From assembly GCF_003254395.2 (NCBI RefSeq), contig NC_037638.1, positions 5,260,001 to 5,324,000 on the forward strand: a DNA stretch of 64,000 nt, written 5' to 3'. How positions within the stretch are numbered: position 1 is the first letter of the stretch; every line of letters begins with the position of its first letter. A program made the position numbers and the translations under genes. Source of the stretch: Apis mellifera (taxonomy: Eukaryota; Arthropoda; Insecta; Hymenoptera; Apidae). A model generated the notes under the pieces. That model did no database searches and had not been told where the DNA came from. It saw nothing but the letters and a program-made list of their open reading frames with translations. Shown here piece by piece: positions 42,965 to 52,742 of this stretch.

Positions 42965-45900
42965 AATGTTAAAATCTTTTTCTCTAATTAGCATAATTGT
43001 ATAGTATTCACATCTAGCTTGAATGTATATTAGTTTTTCACATTGCCAAGATGGCGTACTCAGTGGGGATGGTACATTTATGGAGGTTAACTCAAAAGTG
43101 ATATTCTTTTTTGAAATGAAAATCTATATATTTATATATTGAAATATTTAGTTTTACTTGATAGAAAAATAAGCACAGTATACAATATAATACAATAAAA
43201 GTTTAATTTAAAGAAGAAAGCAAGAAAGAATTTCACTTAATCTTCTGTAAATATGGTATTTGAAAAAAAAAAAAGCATCCAGTTTATAATTATTCAATAG
43301 TGTACGCCATTTTAGTAAAAAACTGAGCTTGCTAAATATATTGCATATTCATTATTATTTTTGTAGGAACGAATTATAAAATAGAATTGAATTTAAAAAG
43401 GTAATGGTATACTAATATATAATCAATAACATACAGGCTTTCTTTTTATCGATCTCAATTACATCATATGTTTATTTGTGAATATGATCAAACATAGGAA
43501 TTTTTCGGATTTAAAAAGTCAAAATTTATGCATCCTACACTTCTTCTTAATCAAAAAGCATCAATAAGCATGTATACATAGTATGGAAAATTTCACTTAA
43601 ATTTTTAAAATCATTGAATCATTAATAACAAACCCCATTATAAACATATATATATACATAAAAGATAATATAAAAAAATATATTTCGTTTCGTAAAGGGA
43701 AAGATTAATTTACAAATTTTTTAATTCGTTGTTCACAATACGATGTACATAACCTCTACTTTTCACAACAAGTTCATATATATATTACATATATACATAC
43801 ATAGATGATATTCTTACATATTATTTCGAGAAATAACAGTTTAAAACTATTAAAATAAGAATCTGTAACTATTCATACCTGAGATGCAACATTCGCTAAT
43901 TGGTAATTATTTACACGCGCGCTACTAGTAGTATATTTGCTTTATTATAAATCCACCGCTATCACCTTCCGCAAGCCGTGTCCTCAATGCTGAACGAGGA
44001 AATTTTGAATAGGGTATGTAATAAAGCTTCACGATATTTGCTTTATTATCAATATCATTTTTCCTGAATCAATATCATTAATCATCTATTTTATATAAAA
44101 TCTTGCAAAAATTTAAAAAAAAATATAATTTTTATAAAATTTTCATTTGCATTAATGAAATGTCATTTTCATTATTCATGTATAAAGTTCGTTCATTTCC
44201 TTTCTATGATAATTATTTTCAAAAAAATTATGCTTTATGCATAATATATTTCAAAATTGAAAATTATCCTTATTCATTATACATTATAAATTAACATGGT
44301 TTAATAGAAAATGTATATAAAAGATTATAATATCTCACAAAATATTTACATTATTGTTTGTCAAAAATATCGTATAATGGATTAGACATATGAAATGAAT
44401 GTTTCCAATAATTGTCCCGTGACGTGGTCTGAAATAAACAGGGGTTGTGAATCCACATGATAAAGAGGAAATTTTGTTGTTGCATTGCAGATTAGATATG
44501 TGCAGGAGGCAATACGCGAATGACGTGTGCAATAGAGGAACCGCAGGTACGTTTCTCGAATTCGAAAGAAACGAGATTGACGAGAGCCGAAAATTATTTG
44601 ATTTATTATCTATGTGCACTGCTCTTGCGAACGTTTATATTTCTACATTCTAAGATCTTTTTTTGCTGCAACTCGGCAATTTAAGATATGGTTGAAAATA
44701 CGATAAAGGAAGTCCTCGAGACTTTCACAACCAGGGATCTTTCGTGGTTTATACTGTTCGAGAATTTAAAATCATGCTCTTTTGAATTTTTCCAATATTA
44801 TATAAATTTAAATAATCTGTAACATTAGTAATAAAATCTATGTCTAAAAATTAAATTCTTCAGAAATCTTTTAATAAATTCTAAAGTGATGTTTTTCAAG
44901 AAATGAAATTTAATATAAGCTTGATTTTTATTTTATCAAGTAATGTACAAAGAAAAAAATATTAAAATTATTAAAAAGTGATTTGTTATTAAAAATTTTT
45001 CACTACTCGTTCATATTCAATTCACTTCATATTAAATTAAATATTGAATTATTTGAAAAGTATTTTAATTTACTTCTATTTGAATTTATTTTTAAAAATT
45101 AAATTTAATGTATTTTACAAAAATCTCGAATAGTATAATATTCTAATCACGTTTATGTTGCTTTGTTCTATTCTATTTGTTTTCACCCTCTAATAGCTTG
45201 AAAACTTCTTTACACTGTTTGAATTTAGATTGTAAAGAGAAAAATGGCGGGTCAGAAAAATGGCGATTGCAGCTTCCTTCTGAGCTGAACGTGAAACATT
45301 CTATCGCGGCTTACCACGCGTATTTTCTTGTTTCTGAATTTCACTTTTCTTAGTCTGGGATACACGTTTGCCTTTCTCTCCTTCACTCCTTCTATCACTC
45401 TTTTTTTTTACTTTCCTGATTTTTACTGTGAACGTATATATGTATATATATATATATATACACGCATATATACATACATATATATATATACAAGCAAAAA
45501 TGAAAGTGGTTCTATACTTGGTCTAAAAAAGCTAAAAAAAGGAAAAAATTTTTATTTGAAAGTTTTTCTTTTTAATTCTTTTCTTCTATTCGTTTATTCT
45601 TTGCACAGTGGCTACGGTTTCTTAGTTGTGTATATTTGTTTGCATACACATAAATCGTACACGACCTTGGCATTTACATACAATCTATCGTTTGCAATTA
45701 TATACACTTTACCACAGAATTTTTTCAAATTAATCGTTCAATCCTAATGGTATTTCGTTAATCTAAGAATAATTTAAGAAAATTATCATCCTTATCACTT
45801 CCATGTTCACTGTAACGTTCCTGAATCACTCACACTCACGCCCTCTTTTTGTCTCTTCGGGCTGCATTACTGTCAAGGACTGATTGATCGGTAAGTTTCA

Positions 45901-48900
45901 AATCGAAGCGACCGAGAATTTTAAAATGAAAGATAAATCGAATAAACGATATCGTAGAAATTAATATATTTTATTTTTTTTTCCAATATTAAAAATCCTT
46001 ATAGAGGAAAAATAATCAATTGAATCGATCTTCATAGCAGAAAAAATTTTTATTTATATTTCGAAAGCCTTGGTTAATCGATTGACGTTAATTAACAAAT
46101 GCATGTTTGCTTATTAATCAATTAAAAGCTTTTATAATTAAACAAATACTTATTATTAGTTAATTAGATTAATATTGGTATTAAATATTCGCTAAAATTT
46201 TGTAATTAATAATAGTATAATGTCGATAATGCCTTACCTTCTTAAAGAAACGTGTCTTTGTTTTTGAGAACAGAAAAAGAACAGCAAAATCATTTCACAA
46301 TTCAAGTTTAATTCATATTGCCAATTTAGTTGCAATATGGTCAGTTGCAGTACTTTCGAATTGAGGTTATATATCTATTAACGATCAAGTCGTGATTCTG
46401 TTACGATATATACTTAGATAAATTATCACGATACAATCATTGTTTCGACACAGTGTATTCGTAAACGAATTTTAGTTTCCTTTCACAGCACGATCACGAT
46501 TCCAGTACGATTTATACAAATTTTCAACCACTAATTCAATCTAGTTTCAATAATAATTCGAAATACGTAGTTACGTATTCTCTTAAAGATTCACGTGACA
46601 ATACTAAACGTAATAGTTACGTATATATACTTTAAATACATACGATTATTCGCAATATACAAAATTTTCTATAAAATCATAATTCAAATTTGATTTTTAT
46701 TATTCTATTCAATTAAATTATTATTATTAATAATATTATTAATTCATTGATAACGATATTTTAATTAATAATTCAATAAATTTTCATTCTCAAACATTCT
46801 CAAAATTAAAAACATGTTTAATTTCATTGCTCTAGCATTAACTGAATTCGCTAAATGTGCAGCTAGTTTAAATAACAATTTAGTAACGAATTAATATTTT
46901 TACATACATATTCGCAAAGTTGAAAAACATTCAAATTGATCGTGTGTTTTTATCCAGGATTTGCGTACGTGGGTGGAGCTTGTGTCGTAAATAAACGTCT
47001 CGAAAAAGTGAATTCGGTTGCTATCATCGAAGATACTGGCGGATTTAGTGGAATTATTGTCGCAGCCCACGAAGTCGGCCATTTGTAAGTCTATTGTTAT
47101 TAACACTTTTGACACTTTTATCGAAACTTTTGAAAATCTTATTATAAAATTCTTTTAATTTTTTAAATACAATTATTTTTTTATAAAAATTGCCATTATT
47201 TAAAAAAAATTCTTTATTCAAATTTAAAATTAAATAAAAATGAAAATTATTAATTTTTACAATTAATCAAAGTTTGTCTCAATATTAATTTTTCATTTAA
47301 GGCAGCAATAATTTTACAATTTGCTTTAAAAATTGTTTAAATTAAAAATAAGATTATATTGAAATGTCAAATATTGTAGATTGGGTGCAGTTCACGATGG
47401 CTCACCACCGCCTAGTTATCTTGGAGGACCAGGAGCCGAGAAATGTCGCTGGGAGGATGGCTACATTATGAGTGATCTCAGACACACAGAGAAAGGTTTT
47501 AAATGGTCCCATTGTAGTGTGTCGTCATTTCATCATTTCTTAAAGTATGGTTCATTTATAATTTATGAATCTTTTTCATGAATTTCCCTGAGAACTGTTA
47601 AGTTATATATTAAATTTACAAACAAAATAAAATAAAAATATCTTCAATAATTATATCTAAGTTACAATACTATAATTTGATTTTGTTAATATATTTTTAT
47701 ATACATAAAGAAAATCTGAAATGTATAATTATGCAATGAAATAATTTCAATATTTTTATTTCAGCGGTGATACAGCCACCTGTTTATACAACGCACCTCA
47801 CGAAGACGAAGCTCTTCCTAGAGTTTTACCTGGGAAACTTCTTTCCTTGGATGCACAATGTCGAAAAGATCGAGGAACGAGTGCATGTTTTGTTAGTTTT
47901 ATATTATATCAATATCAAGTTTTTTTATTATTTTTAACATTCAATGATACCGTACTAACGAAATCTTTATTTAACGTTTTAGAAAGATGACAGAGTTTGC
48001 GCTCAATTATTCTGCTTTGACGCTGGTTCAGGATATTGTGTGGCTTATCGTCCAGCAGCTGAAGGCTCTCCTTGTGGAGACGGTCAGGTAGAAACGATAC
48101 TTGAAATAAATAAAATTGACTTTAGAAGTATAGTTAAGAATAGTCGAAAGTTATTGATTACAATTTTAATAATAAAGTTAAACAATTTCAGTATTGTCTA
48201 AACGGGAAGTGCGTGGCCGAGCATGAAAACATTATACCAGATTATACGCAAAACATTCCAACATATGTGCGCAGAGACGGCACTTTCAATCCTACAGCCC
48301 ACAATCGACCTCTCTATGCTCAATACAACAATACAGAGTATAGGTAATATCCTAAAATTTAACATTCTGTTAATACATGAATATTACTTCAACTATTTAT
48401 CTTTGTATCCATTACAGTTGATATTTATATGCATAATTATCAATTAAGATCATAGGATTTATATATGCATTATACCTTCACTCTTCATTAAAAATATTTA
48501 TATTATAATCTATAAACGTTATTTGCTTCGTAACAGGCACTTCAAGTAATTGTCATGTATCTTCAAATTGTTGACGAAATACTTATCGTTATAGTAATGC
48601 ATATTTGCATTGCAAAGATTATATAAAGCTTGACTTTCGATAAACAACAACGTTCAATCTCTTTACCTGTTCGGTAAACATGTAATCAAATGATAAATGA
48701 ATTATTTGAACAGTTTGAAGAGTATGCATAATCCGAACAGGTCATCTCTTTCGTTTTTCCATGGATATAATTCCATAATGCATATGTCACACAGGTATCC
48801 GTGGGAATTGACGACACACAGCACGCCACAATCGAAATTCAAATACTCCTCGCCTTCGTCGAATCTCTTCTCGTCGACAAGCAATTCTTACAAACGCGTC

Positions 48901-50436
48901 ACGTCGTTCGCGACAACCCCGGTGACCAAATACACCTACACCACAGCAAGTTATTTATACGCTAATAAATACAAGACTAAAGTAAATAATAGTAATGATG
49001 CTAGTTATAGTAAAAACGGATATGGTGGTGGTACCACTACCAGGAAGTACATGAATCACTCATACTATACAGTTAATCCAATATCAAAGGTCACGAATGA
49101 CCTGAATTATCCAAAAATTAGCCCGTTCAAACATAAGGGCACAACGGTGTCATTCGCAACATCAAGCAAAAAGGATCAGAACGGTCTTCAGAGCGATGCT
49201 CGCGGTAAGATAAATATCAAAAGACGATACTCGCTTTCTTCCTGGATTATAAGAATCTTCTCTTTAATATCTTTCATCATCACTATCGTCTGGATAACAA
49301 GACTTATTCTTGTCTCTACCATTTCTTTCTTTATTTTACTTTCTTTGCTTCATTTTTTCTTTTCCTTTTTTTTTTCCTTTTTTTTTTTTTTTTTGATTCT
49401 ACATTGAGAGAAAATATTCTTTTGATAGATATGTGTATTGTTCATCCACTCTTACTTTCTGCTACTTTTACATTTATTCAATATTTCTTCTCTGTATCAT
49501 AATGAACAGTGTAGCCATTAAAACGCTACAAAAATAATTAAAATGATGACAAACTGACATGTCGCATTTTTCATCATCAACATCTTTGTCTGATCAAGTC
49601 TGATTGGTTCAATTCACTTGTGAGACAGTGAATATTTTTTTGTTTCTCTTATCAACTTCCCTTATCAAGATTCGTTTTCTTTCTCCAATATTTCTATGTA
49701 TTATAGCCTGTTTCATTGGATAACTTGTGACAATCGTGGTTTTAAATATTTTAAATTTGCAATGATATTTCCTATTTGCTGGAATAATTGGTGTTTGTTT
49801 CTGGATGGATATTATATATATTATATACATATATGTATAATATGTAAACAACTATTTCTGCTTTATTTTATAATTTTTATTTTATTTTTCTGAAATTTAT
49901 TTTTACATTTTTATCCTTTTTTTTTTTTGCCTGTATATATCATGAATTAAACAAAAATATTAATTATGTTTTTAGAACTTTGTAAAAAAAATTTAAAAAA
50001 TATTTTAAACTTTTTACTTTGTACCTTTGTAACTTAATACTTTGTATCTTTTTTTACTAACGATGTATATAAATGATTGATCCTATAAAAACTCATTTTA
50101 AAATTCTTAAATAAAAACGAGTAATAACTCTTAACTTCTTAAAACCATTTACATTTTAATTTTGCATTTATCATTTATATTTTAAACTCAAAAAACTTCT
50201 TTTTCTTGTATATTTTTAAGTAAAAATATGCCTAAATAATAATAATAAATAGTGAAAAAAATTCATCGCTCTTTCAAAAATTTTTCTATTTTTTTCCAGA
50301 AGTAGAAGGCGATGAGTGCATGGACATAGGATCAGATTGCGCGGAGCTGATTGACAGGCTGAGAACATGGCTGTGCCATTTGCAATCTGTGAAAAGTCGC
50401 TGCTGTGCATCCCTAAGGACGATCTGCGCCGCTTGA
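27646..50436 (+). CDS. ADAMTS-like secreted zinc metalloprotease (16 coding exons)
   Basis: This encodes a reprolysin-type (M12B) zinc endopeptidase of the ADAMTS group, predicted to be secreted and to act on extracellular matrix or cell-surface proteins. Coding exons: 27646-27705, 32752-32812, 33662-33870, 34476-34565, 41449-41650, 41731-41860, 42058-42187, 42306-42448, 42820-42872 (or 44491-44546), 46958-47084, 47380-47544, 47765-47891, 47983-48087, 48192-48343, 48714-49204, 50300-50436. All phases match and the frame totals 793 codons plus stop. Residues 1-20 are a signal peptide. The prodomain (21-231) has RSKR at 179-182 and 220-223 and RRKR at 228-231 as furin sites. The catalytic domain starts near 232. 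Zinc ligands are in HEVGHLLGAVHD (H397, H401, H407; catalytic E398), with Met-turn Met432 in YIMSD. The disintegrin-like/Cys-rich part is about 463-550, a Cys-free Ser/Thr/Tyr-rich stretch about 585-748, and a PLAC-like tail 749-793. No TSP1 repeat (WxxW motif) is visible. The family call is firm; the orthologue is not. Confidence 0.88.
32655..32845. repeat. T33 and A22 homopolymers flanking the micro-exon
   Basis: A run of 33 T (32,655-32,687) lies 64 bases upstream of the 61-base exon, and a run of 22 A (32,824-32,845) begins 12 bases downstream of its donor. In pre-mRNA these are U33 and A22 and could pair, looping out the exon. The lengths are likely to be polymorphic between individuals. 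Confidence 0.8.
32752..32812 (+). CDS. metalloprotease micro-exon 2 (start of prodomain)
   Basis: This 61-base exon has a good acceptor (TTGCCTGTTTCAG) and ends ...TCTG|GTAATC. It reads IHEHMTREEMLSVFHTGHES plus one base that joins the next exon to give Val. It is the piece that makes phases work: exon 1 ends in phase 0 and the exon at 33,662 needs one base. Skipping it would shift the frame into a stop after 24 codons of exon 3. A T33 run lies at 32,655-32,687 and an A22 run at 32,824-32,845, so the exon sits between potentially pairing tracts. Confidence 0.75.
33662..33870 (+). CDS. metalloprotease exon 3: prodomain
   Basis: The exon enters with two bases completing Val41 and reads PMYEIVPVLHSVHK..., the start of the reprolysin propeptide fold (EIVPV segment followed by the amphipathic KAFGKDISLSLKP strand pattern). 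An in-frame stop at 33,649 means the exon cannot extend upstream past the acceptor at 33,660-33,661. It ends in phase 0 at ACGAAT|GTAAGT. One N-glycosylation-type site (NAS) is present near the end. No cysteine occurs in this exon. Confidence 0.85.
33921..34027. repeat. (CT)35 microsatellite followed by purine-rich GA tract
   Basis: Thirty-five uninterrupted CT units (33,921-33,990) are followed directly by an imperfect GA/AAAG tract (33,991-34,027). The two halves are partly complementary, so the intron RNA could fold back on itself 50 bases after the exon 3 donor. On DNA the CT/GA tract could also form H-DNA. Confidence 0.9.
34476..34565 (+). CDS. metalloprotease exon 4: prodomain
   Basis: Thirty codons in phase 0 on both sides (TTTCAG|GCC ... 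GTT|GTAAGA), reading ADVDIGDIYQDTTNMASILL and on to GKVLV. The pattern of a β-strand pair around an RDTNG turn fits the ADAMTS propeptide. The following intron is 6.9 kb and carries the 12-copy tandem array. Confidence 0.8.
34839..38098. repeat. 12-copy tandem repeat, period about 266-279 bases, with TTAGG-like motif
   Basis: Units begin at or near CCTGACCTAACCTAAC at 34851, 35119, 35387, 35655, 35934, 36201, 36478, 36746, 37012, 37291, 37558 and 37824. Each holds the same ordered blocks: TTCTTCTTAACACCAAG, TTCGATTGTTCGAATCGAAA, TTTATGAAAGATTTTTAAAT, TTAAAACAAAAGTTGGATTA and TTTCCACGTGATTTTATAAT. Longer units differ by an extra GATTAAAAATT block of about 11 bases near the middle, which appears in alternate or every third copy. 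The array lies in the 6.9 kb intron between metalloprotease exons 4 and 5. CCTAACCTAA is the complement of (TTAGG)2. Copies are very similar, so the array is recent or homogenised. Confidence 0.95.
38099..41448. other. 3' part of intron 4, no gene seen
   Basis: About 3.3 kb of AT-rich intron with A- and T-runs and a CT-rich stretch at 39,090-39,145. It contains a near-palindrome (40,034-40,062), short repeats of TTAACCACTAATAA (about 40,506-40,660) and one more CCTAACCTAA motif at 40,614-40,623. No coding exon with compatible phases was found. Confidence 0.6.
41449..41860 (+). CDS. metalloprotease exons 5-6: end of prodomain, furin sites, start of catalytic domain
   Basis: Exon 5 (41,449-41,650, leaves phase 1) starts DGNIGSELVIRPLPDR, a typical strand near the end of the prodomain, and contains RSKR (179-182). 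Exon 6 (41,731-41,860, leaves phase 2) contains RSKR (220-223) and RRKR (228-231), followed by APYVIYPEILCIVDYDGYR, the first strand of the M12B catalytic domain. Three dibasic motifs suit stepwise furin activation. The last one immediately before the catalytic domain is the likely maturation site. Confidence 0.85.
42058..42448 (+). CDS. metalloprotease exons 7-8: catalytic domain, N-terminal half
   Basis: Exon 7 (42,058-42,187) runs through FVSFWNGVDLRYKLLKGPKI and IRISIAGIIIS, the reprolysin helix and strand. Exon 8 (42,306-42,448) carries DSAAALTDMGKYLFRERRLP and ends VYDIAVAVTK in phase 2. The next exon must supply one base and a homologous cysteine loop, and two different downstream exons can do this. 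Confidence 0.85.
42820..42872 (+). CDS. metalloprotease exon 9a (alternative, mutually exclusive)
   Basis: This 53-base exon has a good acceptor (CGCAAAACAG) and a donor GCCG|GTATGG. It reads K-YDMCRRRKGGRCTKGTA-G across the junctions (residues 342-360), entering phase 2 and leaving phase 1. It aligns with exon 9b at K-x-DMCRR, the second Cys and GTAG. Using both would shift the frame, so only one can be included. The loop is rich in Arg and Lys and has seven residues between its cysteines. Confidence 0.8.
42873..44490. other. intron between the alternative exons 9a and 9b
   Basis: About 1.6 kb of AT-rich sequence with no further copy of the DMCRR-encoding exon. A short inverted pair, AAGATGGCGTAC (43,050-43,061) and GTACGCCATTTT near 43,309, frames about 270 bases and might be the remains of a small element. 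The arms are short and the match is not extended. Confidence 0.45.
44491..44546 (+). CDS. metalloprotease exon 9b (alternative, mutually exclusive)
   Basis: This 56-base exon has acceptor TGCATTGCAG and donor GCAG|GTACGT, the stronger donor of the pair. It reads K-LDMCRRQYANDVCNRGTA-G, one residue longer than 9a, with the same entry phase 2 and exit phase 1. It is less basic between the cysteines (eight residues). The match to 9a (DMCRR, Cys, GTAG) shows exon duplication. Including 9b instead of 9a gives a 794-residue product. Confidence 0.8.
44547..46957. other. intron between exon 9b and the zinc-site exon
   Basis: About 2.4 kb, AT-rich, with (TA)-rich runs at 45,437-45,490 and a GC-richer patch around 45,225-45,320 containing two ATGGCG motifs. 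No third version of exon 9 or other coding exon was seen. Confidence 0.5.
46958..47544 (+). CDS. metalloprotease exons 10-11: zinc-binding active site and Met-turn
   Basis: Exon 10 (46,958-47,084) reads FAYVGGACVVNKRLEKVNSV and ends inside the zinc motif (AAHEVGH-L). Exon 11 (47,380-47,544) completes it (LGAVHDG) and carries YIMSD, the Met-turn. Zinc ligands are H397, H401 and H407, with E398 as general base, so the enzyme looks catalytically intact. An intron splitting the HExxH motif from the third histidine is a clear, checkable mark of the gene structure. Confidence 0.92.
47765..48343 (+). CDS. metalloprotease exons 12-14: disintegrin-like and cysteine-rich region
   Basis: Exons 47,765-47,891, 47,983-48,087 and 48,192-48,343 encode a segment with the ADAMTS Cys-rich pattern: DAQCRKDRG...C, VCAQLFCFDAGSGYC, PAAEGSPCGDGQYC and NGKC. 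This corresponds to the ADAMTS cysteine-rich domain type 2 (QC...LWC...C...GT.CG...C..G.C). In typical ADAMTS proteins a TSP1 repeat lies next to this region; here the sequence runs instead into a Cys-free tail. Confidence 0.85.
48714..49204 (+). CDS. metalloprotease exon 15: Ser/Thr/Tyr-rich cysteine-free region
   Basis: This 491-base exon encodes about 163 residues rich in Ser, Thr, Tyr, Asn and Lys (for example SSPSSNLFSSTSNSYKR and TKYTYTTASYLYANKYKTK), with no cysteine. It looks disordered and possibly O-glycosylated. It enters in phase 2 (AG+T) and leaves in phase 1 at CGCG|GTAAGA. A second in-frame acceptor at 48,794 (CACACAG|G) would start the exon at 48,795 and remove 27 residues, giving YRYPWEL. 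Both are usable and I cannot tell which dominates. Confidence 0.7.
50300..50436 (+). CDS. metalloprotease exon 16: C-terminal PLAC-like domain
   Basis: The last 45 codons after a strong acceptor (TATTTTTTTCCAG) encode C-x6-C ... LC-x9-CC-x6-C before a TGA at 50,434-50,436. The six-cysteine spacing (CMDIGSDC, then WLCHLQS, then RCCASLRTIC) resembles the PLAC (protease and lacunin) domain found at the C-terminus of several ADAMTS and ADAMTS-like proteins. The domain name is inferred from spacing by eye. Confidence 0.7.
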
Positions 50437-51090
50437 TGAATAGTTGAAAACAATTTTTCCGGTTCGTTCAAGAGTCACGTGGCCACGCATCCACAGACTA
50501 CCATAAATCCGACATCGAACACTCAACGCGCATGCGTATCAGCTCATCGAGCAGACTATATTCATCGAGAGATCGGGATTTAGGCGAATCAATGTGATCT
50601 ACGATGTCATTGGGTCACAATGATTTTGAAAGACAGACATCTCACAAAGTTCTCAAAGTTCTCGCGGTCGCAACCGCACAAAGAATGAATGTGCAGTTTA
50701 TTAAGTAGTTACATAATTTCACTGTGTTACCCAGAATATAACTTCATTCTTTCTTCTTTCTTCTATTTCTTCTCTTTCTTTCTTTCTTTCTTTCTCTCTT
50801 TTTTTTTACGATAGTACCGCAGGAGCTTTGTACAGACAATGGGTGTGAAAAACGTAAATGTGTCGAGTACGAACAAAAATGTTCGATCGATATGTTCGGT
50901 AGATTCGATTGCATATTTATTCGATGCACGTGAATCGCGCGGGAGATTTTTGTGTTACGATAGAATGTGTGCGCGCGCATACGCGTATGCGAGTTAGTAC
51001 AGACGCGCAAGTGCACGTGAGAAAACGAGCTTCCTCTAAAAACATGAGAATTATAGCGCAAAAAATAAATGATTATACTGAATGAAATTG
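50437..51090 (+). terminator. probable 3' UTR and poly(A) signal of the metalloprotease gene
   Basis: After the stop there is about 630 bases without coding content before an AATAAA at 51,064-51,069. Within it are a CT-rich stretch (about 50,740-50,805) and a 27-base alternating purine-pyrimidine tract at 50,965-50,991. The signal is the first clear canonical hexamer after the stop. The actual cleavage site is not determined. Confidence 0.45.
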
Positions 51091-51340
51091 AGTATCCTTT
51101 TTTCTTGATTTTTTTTTTTTTATAAACATCGACGATTTCATATAAATTTGTTAAAAAAGAGAACATTTTATTATTAAAGTTATACAGAATTCTCAAATAT
51201 TTTTTTTTACTTAGACTGGCTTTTAATCATTAATCAAATATAAAAATCATTTTCTTGAATTCATAAATTTTAAAAAACAAGTATAAAAAAAGGAAAGCAA
51301 ATAGTAAAAGAACAGAGAGGATAAAAATGTTACAATTAAC

Positions 51341-51599
51341 GCCATCTCTGGAGTGCCGACATGAAATATAAATGTAGATAAAAAGAGAAATTTATAAAAG
51401 AAGGATAAGAATAAGATAAAAATTGACTATCAGTGCCATCTTTTGAGTGCCAAATATATTTTTAGAAACAAGATAAGATAGAATAAGAATTGATTATTAG
51501 TGCCATCTTTTGAGTACTTTGTTTTGCTTTTGAAGAAATATCTCAAGAGATGGCGCTGATAATTTTTTTTAGTTTCATTTCTTGCATTCTGAAGATGGC
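51341..51599. repeat. cluster of GCCATCT/AGATGGC motifs in both orientations
   Basis: GCCATCT occurs at 51,341, 51,435 and 51,502, and its complement AGATGGC at 51,548 and 51,593. The longer form ATCAGTGCCATCTTTTGAG near 51,430 is matched, with two changes, by the reverse complement of CTCAAGAGATGGCGCTGAT at 51,542-51,560. The cluster lies between the convergent 3' ends of the metalloprotease and Hop2 genes. It may be a degenerate short element with inverted ends. Confidence 0.6.
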
Positions 51600-51997
51600 G
51601 TTGATTTCTGAATTTTTACTTTATTTCTATTTTCTTCTACTGTTTGATTTCCTTATCTATATTTATTCTTGGCGCGTGATTATAAATGAATTCGGAATGA
51701 ATTGAATTTTTGTCACTTCTCTTTTAAAACTACAATATATACCATAATAAATCTTCATATCTACAATATATGATAGAATATTTGTTTTATTTTTTATTTA
51801 TAATTTTATATAAAAATTGAATTTCAATTTCAATTATTACTAATGTTGCAATTTTAATCTGAATCAAATGATGAAACTCTTGAGTGATAAAAGCGTCTAG
51901 TATTATATTATATGTTTGTTTAGTAACTCCTAGAGAGAATACTAAAAAAAATGCATTGAATGTTAGATCTATTCTATACTTCATCTGTATTTTACCT

Positions 51998-52110
51998 CTT
52001 AACAATCCTGGATTGATCTATTATCTCTTAACAACCTATTCTAGTATCTCATAACAGTCTTGGATTGATCTATTATCCCTTAATAACCAATTTTACTCTC
52101 TCTTAACAAT
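51998..52110. repeat. short imperfect tandem repeat, period about 52 bases
   Basis: The block GGATTGATCTATTATC at about 52,010 recurs at about 52,062, each embedded in CTCTTAACAA-type sequence. Two full and one partial copy are visible in the spacer before Hop2. Confidence 0.6.
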
Positions 52111-52742
52111 ACTTGTTCATAAATCAATTTTGTAATATCTCTATTGTACACAAATAATATATATTATTCATTCTATGTAAATATGTTTTTAATTTTAAAT
52201 TATTAATTAAATTTTGTATTCAAATAGAATTACATATATAATATAAATTTTTTTAAAATGAAAATTATAATAATAATATTTTCTTTTTTATATAATAATT
52301 ATTTTGATAAAAAATAATATATGTGAAAAAATTAGAAACAAAAAATGAAAAATTTTTTTCTTCTATATTATAAAAAAATAGAAATAAGAAAACTAATTAA
52401 AAAATATTTAGACAATGATTTATTTATCAAAATTATTTTATTTAATAACAATAATAATTTATTTAAATATAATATAGATAATATTAATTTTATATATACA
52501 AATAAATGATATAAATAATTTTATTTAATACAAATTTGTTAATAAATGAGTATATATGAACAAAGTTTTATATAAAGTGCAGTATGAAAACATATCTTAA
52601 AATAAAAAATATATGAATTATGTATTTATGATGAAATGATTTATAACATTATTGTTACTTAATGAAAAATAGTTTAAAATATAAATGGATAAATAATTTA
52701 TATGTACTAATATAATAAATAATAGTAAAATATGTATTGATA

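Noticed and set aside
43050..43322. AAGATGGCGTAC / GTACGCCATTTT as ends of a small transposable element
   Set aside because: Only about 12 bases match, with no visible target-site duplication or internal similarity.
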